Below, piece by piece: positions 13,548 to 18,171 of a stretch of 18,171 bases of DNA. The DNA lies in assembly GCA_003487005.1 (NCBI GenBank), contig DNFG01000225.1, positions 1-18,171 on the forward strand, written 5' to 3'. Origin of the DNA: Bryobacterales bacterium (GTDB lineage Bacteria > Acidobacteriota > Terriglobia > Bryobacterales > Bryobacteraceae). The notes under the pieces were generated by a model. That model was not told the DNA's origin. It did no database searches and worked only from the letters and a program-made list of their open reading frames with translations. Made by a program: the position numbers and the translations under genes. Each line of letters opens with the position of its first letter. The first letter of the stretch is position 1.

Positions 13548-14657
13548 ATGCCCGCACGCCGCCGGTTCCTGATGCTCTCTGCCGCACCTTTCGCCCCCTC
13601 TCTTTCTTCTGCCCAGTCCCCGCAGCCGCCGTTCCGCCTCGCCGTCGCCGGCCTGGTTCACGGCCATGCTCGCGGGTTCCTCAACCTGCTGCAGCGCCAC
13701 CCGGAGGTGCAACTCGCTGGAGTGAGCGACCCGAGCGGGCCGCTCCGCCACTCGTATTCCGAGCGCTTCCAGATCCCGGCGAACCGGCTATTTGTGTCGA
13801 TTGACGAGATGCTCGACCGCACTCGCCCCGACGCCGTTGCCCTGTTCGGCAGCACGTTCGACCACCCCGCCGGTGTCGAGGCCTGTGCCGCCCGCCGCAT
13901 TCCCGTGATGATGGAGAAGCCGCTGGCCGTCAGCCTCGAACACGCCGCACGCATCGATCGCGCTTCCCGGCAGTCCGGGATTCCGGTAATCGTCAACTAC
14001 GAAACCACCTGGTATCGCAGCCATGCCGCCCTCTGGCGTTTCTTCCGCGAACAGAAGGCGGCCGGCGCAATTCGCAAAATGGTGGCCATGGACGGCCACA
14101 TGGGGCCCCGCGAAATCGGCGTGGGCCCGGAATTCTTCTCCTGGCTCACGGACCCGAAGCTCAATGGCGCCGGTGCACTCTTCGATTTCGGCTGCTATGG
14201 AGCCAATCTGATGACCTGGATGCTCGACAATGCCCGTCCGCTTTCGGTCACCGCGCGCACCCTGCGGATCAAGCCCAAGATCTACTCCCACGTGGATGAC
14301 GAGGCCACCATCGTCGTCGACTACCCAGCCGCCCAAGGCATTATCCAGGCTTCCTGGAATTGGCCTTACCACCGGAAGGATTTTGAGGTCTACGGCGAAT
14401 CCGGCTACGCCCATGCCATCGGCGGGAATCTGGTCCGCTTCCGGACCGCCCCTCGCGAGCCGGAGCAAACCCTCACTCCACCCGAACTGCCCCCGGACGA
14501 AACCGACGCTGTGACGTACCTCCGCGCCATCGCCCGCGGACGCCTCAAGCCTGCGGGCCTCTCTTCCCTCGAAAATAATCTGATCGCCACGGAAATCCTG
14601 GTCGCGGCCCGCGAATCTGCCCGAACGGGCCGCACCGTCACTCGGCCTGTCAAGTAA
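13548..14657 (+). CDS. exported Gfo/Idh/MocA family protein (369 aa)
   Basis: A twin-arginine-like signal (ARRRFLMLSAAPFAPSLSSA) leads into a Rossmann domain whose nucleotide loop is degenerate (GLVHGHARGF, 35-44). MEKPLAV holds the family Lys124. The usual catalytic His position reads DFGCYGANL, with Asp213 and Tyr217, a variant found in some subfamilies. Chemistry is therefore uncertain: a sugar or polyol dehydrogenase, or a sugar-binding relative. AAGGAG lies 9 bases before the ATG at 13548, a strong start. It diverges from the repeat-peptide gene across 231 bases and may share regulation with it. Codon use is less C-biased than in the 3-12 kb block. It is not closely like the protein encoded at 4183. 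Confidence 0.9.
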   Translation: MPARRRFLMLSAAPFAPSLSSAQSPQPPFRLAVAGLVHGHARGFLNLLQRHPEVQLAGVSDPSGPLRHSYSERFQIPANRLFVSIDEMLDRTRPDAVALFGSTFDHPAGVEACAARRIPVMMEKPLAVSLEHAARIDRASRQSGIPVIVNYETTWYRSHAALWRFFREQKAAGAIRKMVAMDGHMGPREIGVGPEFFSWLTDPKLNGAGALFDFGCYGANLMTWMLDNARPLSVTARTLRIKPKIYSHVDDEATIVVDYPAAQGIIQASWNWPYHRKDFEVYGESGYAHAIGGNLVRFRTAPREPEQTLTPPELPPDETDAVTYLRAIARGRLKPAGLSSLENNLIATEILVAARESARTGRTVTRPVK

Positions 14658-14939
14658 TCCACCCTTACGACCAGGGCGCCACCGCCGCCTCGTTCCGTCG
14701 ATGAACAGAGCGTGATCCGGCGTGACGGCACTTCGAAAGCTTGTCCGATTGGGGTGCGCTCAGGCTCAACTCGGGGTCTGCTTGCAGTTTGAAGCGGGTT
14801 GCCGCGGGCTCCATTTCCCCTGTCCGGATCGCTCGTCGAGGCCAGCCCGCGCGCGCTTTCGGGCGCGGCAGGCAGCATGGCGGCCCCGTGGTGCTTGTCT
14901 TCCATGTCGCCGTTCGGAATCGGGCCGGACGCTTGCCTG

Positions 14940-16748
14940 CTACTCCTCCTGTCCGTCCCGCAGGCCCAACCGGCCCAGTTCCATGCGCACGGTCCCCACC
15001 CGCCCGCTGGGCGCATCCCGAACTGCTATCGCCAGCGTCTGCGCGCCTCCGGGCAGGGGCAGCGACTGGCGGTAGTCAAACCCCGTGCCTAGCGCCTGTT
15101 CGCGCTCTCCGGCGCTCAGCGACAGGGCCACCGCCTCCTCGGCGCCGCCCTTGCTCCCGCCGCGCGCGTCCAGATAGACCATCACCACATCGAGACGGCC
15201 CGACCACCGCCCCTGCGCCTCGCGCAAAGTCACCGCCGCGGGGTCCACGCGCACCATCAATTCAATCCGCCGCGCCTCGCCCGCTCCCGACACCCGCGCC
15301 TGCACCGCCAGCGGCACCGCGGCCGTTTCAAGCGGCGATGCCAGCAGTTCCAGAATCGACTCGCGCTCCTTCCGGTTCCACTCCGGCTTCGCCTCTCCGG
15401 CGAAATAGCCTTCCCGATGAAGCACCGTCAGCCCCGGCCGCTTCAGCCGCACGCGGATCTTCCGGTACCGGCCATTGTCTTCATACGGGGAAGGGGCCCA
15501 CGCGATGGTGTACGAAGCCGCGGCATCGTCCAGCGCCTCGCGCATGGCCTTCCCCATATCGTTTTCATAGAAGTACGCCCGCCCTCCCGTGCGCCCGGCC
15601 AGCTCCGCCATCACGTCATGATGTGCCGTGGTCTCGTCCCGGTTGTTATGGATCATCGGGTCCGCATTGGACACCGTCTGCGCGTTCTGCCGCTGCCCCC
15701 CGCGGCCGCGGGTCCGGCTCAGCAGGCGGGCCATGTTCGCCTGTTGATAGTTGACCGTCGCCCGGTACTCCGGCGGCACCATCACCCCCCGCGCATCGAT
15801 CGGATACACCGCCACGCCCGAATTGGCGAGAGCCCGCGCGGCCCGGTCCGTCAGCTCACCGAACCCCGAAGGCGAACCTGTCCCCGTCCGGATGTCGGTG
15901 GAAACCACTGCCGGAAAGGCCGCCGAGATCCACAGCAGACTCTTGCGGCCCGGCACCGGCGACAGACGCTGCGCGATCGCCTCGAGTGACCCCACCGTCC
16001 GGCGGACCCGGTCCTCGAGATGGGCCAGTTGAAGCTGCTGCTCGTTCGCGATCTGATCGAGCATCGACTCGAAGACCCCGGGACCCGCGTCGTTCAGCTT
16101 CCGGTCGTCCAGCAGTCTCGCCAGGTCGCTGGCGGTTTCCGGCCGCGTCTGGATCTCCCCCTGATACCGGCCCAGTTCCTCGATCAGGGAACCCGTGTCC
16201 GCGGTGAAATCGTGGAGGACCCGCAGTTCCCGCCCAAGCGTATACAGCCCCACTCGGTCCCCTGGCTGCAGCCGCGACAGAAACTTCAGTATCTGCAGGC
16301 GCGCGAAACGCTGGTCGGTGATACTGGTGCTCAGACCGTCGAGCAGGATCACCGCCGCATGGGGCGGTACGCCCGCGCCGGGATCGAAGTTGGCGAACAC
16401 CGACGGCGGCCACGGCCCCGGAATCTTCATCCGCGCGGCGATCGAGGCCCCCGTCGCCTCTGTCGCCGGCGCCTGGCCTGCCTCGAATACACGAATCTCC
16501 TGCGGCTTGCCCTCGTCCAGCACCGTGAAATCCCCGGCCGTCAGACCCCGCACCGGAGCGCCGCTCCGGTCGCGCACCACCACCGTCAAGTCGACAAGCC
16601 GCGTGGTCGTCCGCAGTGTCAGTCCCCCCTCGGGTGAAGGTTGACCCATCGCCGGAAACACGGGCAGCAGCACGAGCGCCAGGTATAGGAGCATGGCTGC
16701 GGGACGGCGCAACGCGGACATGGGTCGCCTGAATCGCATGGCCGGCAT
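14940..16748 (-). CDS. secreted VWFA-related acidobacterial protein (602 aa)
   Basis: A signal segment (MLLYLALVLLPVFPAMGQ, about residues 19-36) is followed by a beta domain with DLTVVVRDRSGAPVRGLTAGDF (about 53-74) and a von Willebrand A-like domain starting at HAAVILLDGLSTS, where Asp137-Ser142 stand at the MIDAS position in the degenerate form usual for this family. LQPGDRVGLYTLG and KSLLWISAAFP belong to the same fold. The family is expanded in Acidobacteriota and of unknown function, thought to be surface or secreted. The frame is open to 16994, but that would overlap the GT4 gene; 16748 (or the in-frame ATGs at 16739 and 16721) places the signal at the N-terminus. No clear ribosome binding site is seen. 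Confidence 0.88.
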   Translation of the reverse strand: MPAMRFRRPMSALRRPAAMLLYLALVLLPVFPAMGQPSPEGGLTLRTTTRLVDLTVVVRDRSGAPVRGLTAGDFTVLDEGKPQEIRVFEAGQAPATEATGASIAARMKIPGPWPPSVFANFDPGAGVPPHAAVILLDGLSTSITDQRFARLQILKFLSRLQPGDRVGLYTLGRELRVLHDFTADTGSLIEELGRYQGEIQTRPETASDLARLLDDRKLNDAGPGVFESMLDQIANEQQLQLAHLEDRVRRTVGSLEAIAQRLSPVPGRKSLLWISAAFPAVVSTDIRTGTGSPSGFGELTDRAARALANSGVAVYPIDARGVMVPPEYRATVNYQQANMARLLSRTRGRGGQRQNAQTVSNADPMIHNNRDETTAHHDVMAELAGRTGGRAYFYENDMGKAMREALDDAAASYTIAWAPSPYEDNGRYRKIRVRLKRPGLTVLHREGYFAGEAKPEWNRKERESILELLASPLETAAVPLAVQARVSGAGEARRIELMVRVDPAAVTLREAQGRWSGRLDVVMVYLDARGGSKGGAEEAVALSLSAGEREQALGTGFDYRQSLPLPGGAQTLAIAVRDAPSGRVGTVRMELGRLGLRDGQEE

Positions 16749-16944
16749 TGCGGACAGTTTCGCACTTTCCCGAGCCGGACGAGGGCGGAGCCCGGTGATC
16801 CGAGGCCGCGAACGGATCAAGCGTCCGCCAGGCCCGATGAAGGATCCAGGGTCCGGAAGTCGATCCGGAATCTTGTGGACTTGGCCGGGGACGCACCGTG
16901 TGCCGCGCCACATCCCGCGCCCGAACCTCCCCCTGACTGTCCGG

Positions 16945-18171
16945 TCACGCCCCCCGCACGGCCCGGAAGGCCCGTTCATGCCCGCCGCAGACAACCCTCC
17001 AGTCCCATCTCTCCACCGCGTCCCGAAGCCCTTCCTTCGTCAGGCGTCGCGCCAGCGCCGCATCTGCGCGCACACGCTCCATCGCATCCACCAGCGCTTC
17101 CAGGTTGTCTTCTTCAAACAAGAGCCCGTTGCGCCCGTCCTCGATCACGCTCGGTATCCCGCCCGAACGCGACGCCACCACTGGAACGCCCGCCGCGTGC
17201 GCCTCGCACAGCACCCGCCCCATCGTCTCCACGTCCCGCAATCCCGTCCGCTGATCCACATGTTCCCGGCTTGCCAGCACGAACTGATCCGCCGCCCAGT
17301 AATAGCGCCGCAGATCGTGATGCGCCACGCTCCCGGTAAACGTCGTCCGCCCCTCGATCCCCAACTCCCCCGCCAGCGCTTCGCACTTCGCCCGTTGCTT
17401 CCCCTCGCCAGCGATCACCAGATGCGTCCCCGCCTGCCGCGCCACGGCTCTCATCAACAGATCCAGCCCCTTCTTCGGCACCATCCGGCACGCGGTCATC
17501 ACCACGTGCCTGTCCTGCGGCAACCCCAGTTCGCTCCGCGTGTCCCGCTGCCGGCGAAACCGCTTCGCATCCACCCCGCCGGCCAGAACCTCCACGCTCG
17601 CCGCCGAAAGCCCCTGCAACAGCCCCGCCGTGTACGCGCTGTTCGCCAGCACATGCGCCAGATTCCGCACCGACGCCCGCACCTCCGCTCTCCGGCGCTC
17701 CAGCAGCAGCGACTCCACCCATTCCGGCCGTTCCATCTTCCTGAACCGCCGGTACAGCGTATCCTCCAGCCACGGCTGTCCCAGCGCCCCGCTCAGCCAC
17801 CCGTACGGCCACACAATCCACGGCCGCAGCACGTCATTGCCCGCCGACCGCGCAATCATCGGAATCCCCGTCGCCGCCGACAGCCGCCCATAGAAGACCG
17901 TCGACGCGTACAGCACATCCGGCCTCACCCTCCGCGCCAGCCTCTCCAGCCGTCCCAGGTTCTCCATGAAACCGATCCGGCTCAAACACCGGTGCACCGG
18001 AAAGGGAAACGCCACCTCCGGCCCCCGGTACGTCGCCACCTCGGCGCGATACCCCTTTTCCTGCAAATACCGGCAAAGATGAATCGCGTGCGTCTGCATC
18101 CCGCCAAAGCTCGGCGGAAACTCCGTCAGGATCAACAACAACCGCCGCCCGCCACTGCGCCCACCCGCCTT
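16945..18171 (-). CDS. family 4 glycosyltransferase, 5' end at or beyond the window edge
   Basis: GT-B fold GT4 enzyme. ILTEFPPSFGGMQTHAIHL (glycine-rich acceptor loop) starts the N-terminal domain, MTACRMVPKKGLDLLMRA opens the donor domain, LVIAGEGKQR and FTGSVAHHDLRRYY follow, and DVETMGRVLCEAHAAG holds the E-x7-E signature. It would add a sugar to a surface glycan or lipid-linked intermediate; the donor is unknown. The frame has no stop up to the window edge, and the only in-window starts are a TTG run at 18141-18133 without a ribosome binding site, so the true start may be upstream; at most a few residues are missing. It shares strand with the VWFA gene, 196 bases away, a gap in which I see nothing. 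Confidence 0.88.
   Translation of the reverse strand, partial: KAGGRSGGRRLLLILTEFPPSFGGMQTHAIHLCRYLQEKGYRAEVATYRGPEVAFPFPVHRCLSRIGFMENLGRLERLARRVRPDVLYASTVFYGRLSAATGIPMIARSAGNDVLRPWIVWPYGWLSGALGQPWLEDTLYRRFRKMERPEWVESLLLERRRAEVRASVRNLAHVLANSAYTAGLLQGLSAASVEVLAGGVDAKRFRRQRDTRSELGLPQDRHVVMTACRMVPKKGLDLLMRAVARQAGTHLVIAGEGKQRAKCEALAGELGIEGRTTFTGSVAHHDLRRYYWAADQFVLASREHVDQRTGLRDVETMGRVLCEAHAAGVPVVASRSGGIPSVIEDGRNGLLFEEDNLEALVDAMERVRADAALARRLTKEGLRDAVERWDWRVVCGGHERAFRAVRGA

Noticed and set aside
14658..14939. Possible gene or insertion-sequence remnant between the convergent genes
   Set aside because: Frames stay open on both strands but read through from neighbours; I see no start with a ribosome binding site, no terminal repeats and no recognisable domain.
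16749..16994. N-terminal extension of the VWFA protein to 16994
   Set aside because: It would put 80 or more Arg/Gly-rich residues before the signal peptide and overlap the GT4 gene.

Overview
The window looks like chromosomal DNA of a high-GC bacterium of the phylum Acidobacteriota, most likely near Solibacter or Bryobacter. This is inferred from the gene content: a VWFA-related acidobacterial surface protein, an SBBP-type beta-propeller protein with extra cysteine-pair domains, two Tat-exported Gfo/Idh/MocA proteins, and dense packing of secreted proteins and glycosyltransferases. No rRNA or other taxonomic marker is present to prove it.

Region 1 (1 to about 2,880) appears to be the right end of an integrative element. 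From the left it holds a small hypothetical gene and an excisionase-like HTH gene (minus strand, overlapping by ATGA). A divergent control region with an inverted repeat follows, then an XRE-type regulator and a tyrosine recombinase whose genes overlap by about 125 bp in different frames. A small two-TM membrane protein lies convergent to the integrase. The element abuts the 3' end of a tRNA-Glu(CTC) gene that encodes its own CCA, the classical position for a tRNA-targeting integrase. The left end lies outside the window.

Region 2 (3,047 to 12,099) is a compact block whose plus strand is strikingly C-rich. It has a translationally coupled pair (FG-GAP repeat protein, then a Tat-exported Gfo/Idh/MocA protein), a GT2 glycosyltransferase on the minus strand, a coupled pair of GT4 glycosyltransferases, and an 1,118-residue secreted protein. 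That last protein combines a seven-repeat SBBP propeller with three tandem copies of a roughly 140-residue two-cysteine domain. The glycosyltransferases probably act on a cell-surface polysaccharide or glycan.

Region 3 (12,096 to 13,547) is the most unusual part. A small seven-TM protein of unknown function lies downstream of a tiny secreted protein made almost entirely of eight copies of a 15-residue proline-rich peptide ending in WDDN. All differences between repeat copies are synonymous, the gene has a near-ideal ribosome binding site and its own terminator, and its upstream region carries a 16-bp palindrome and several CTAAG/CTTAG motifs. This is the best candidate for something undescribed.

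Region 4 (13,548 to the end) holds a second Tat-like Gfo/Idh/MocA gene (plus strand), then a VWFA-related secreted protein and another GT4 glycosyltransferase (both minus strand). The GT4 frame runs off the right edge. No interval over 300 bases lacks a gene. The longest gap (14,658 to 14,939) shows nothing I can identify.
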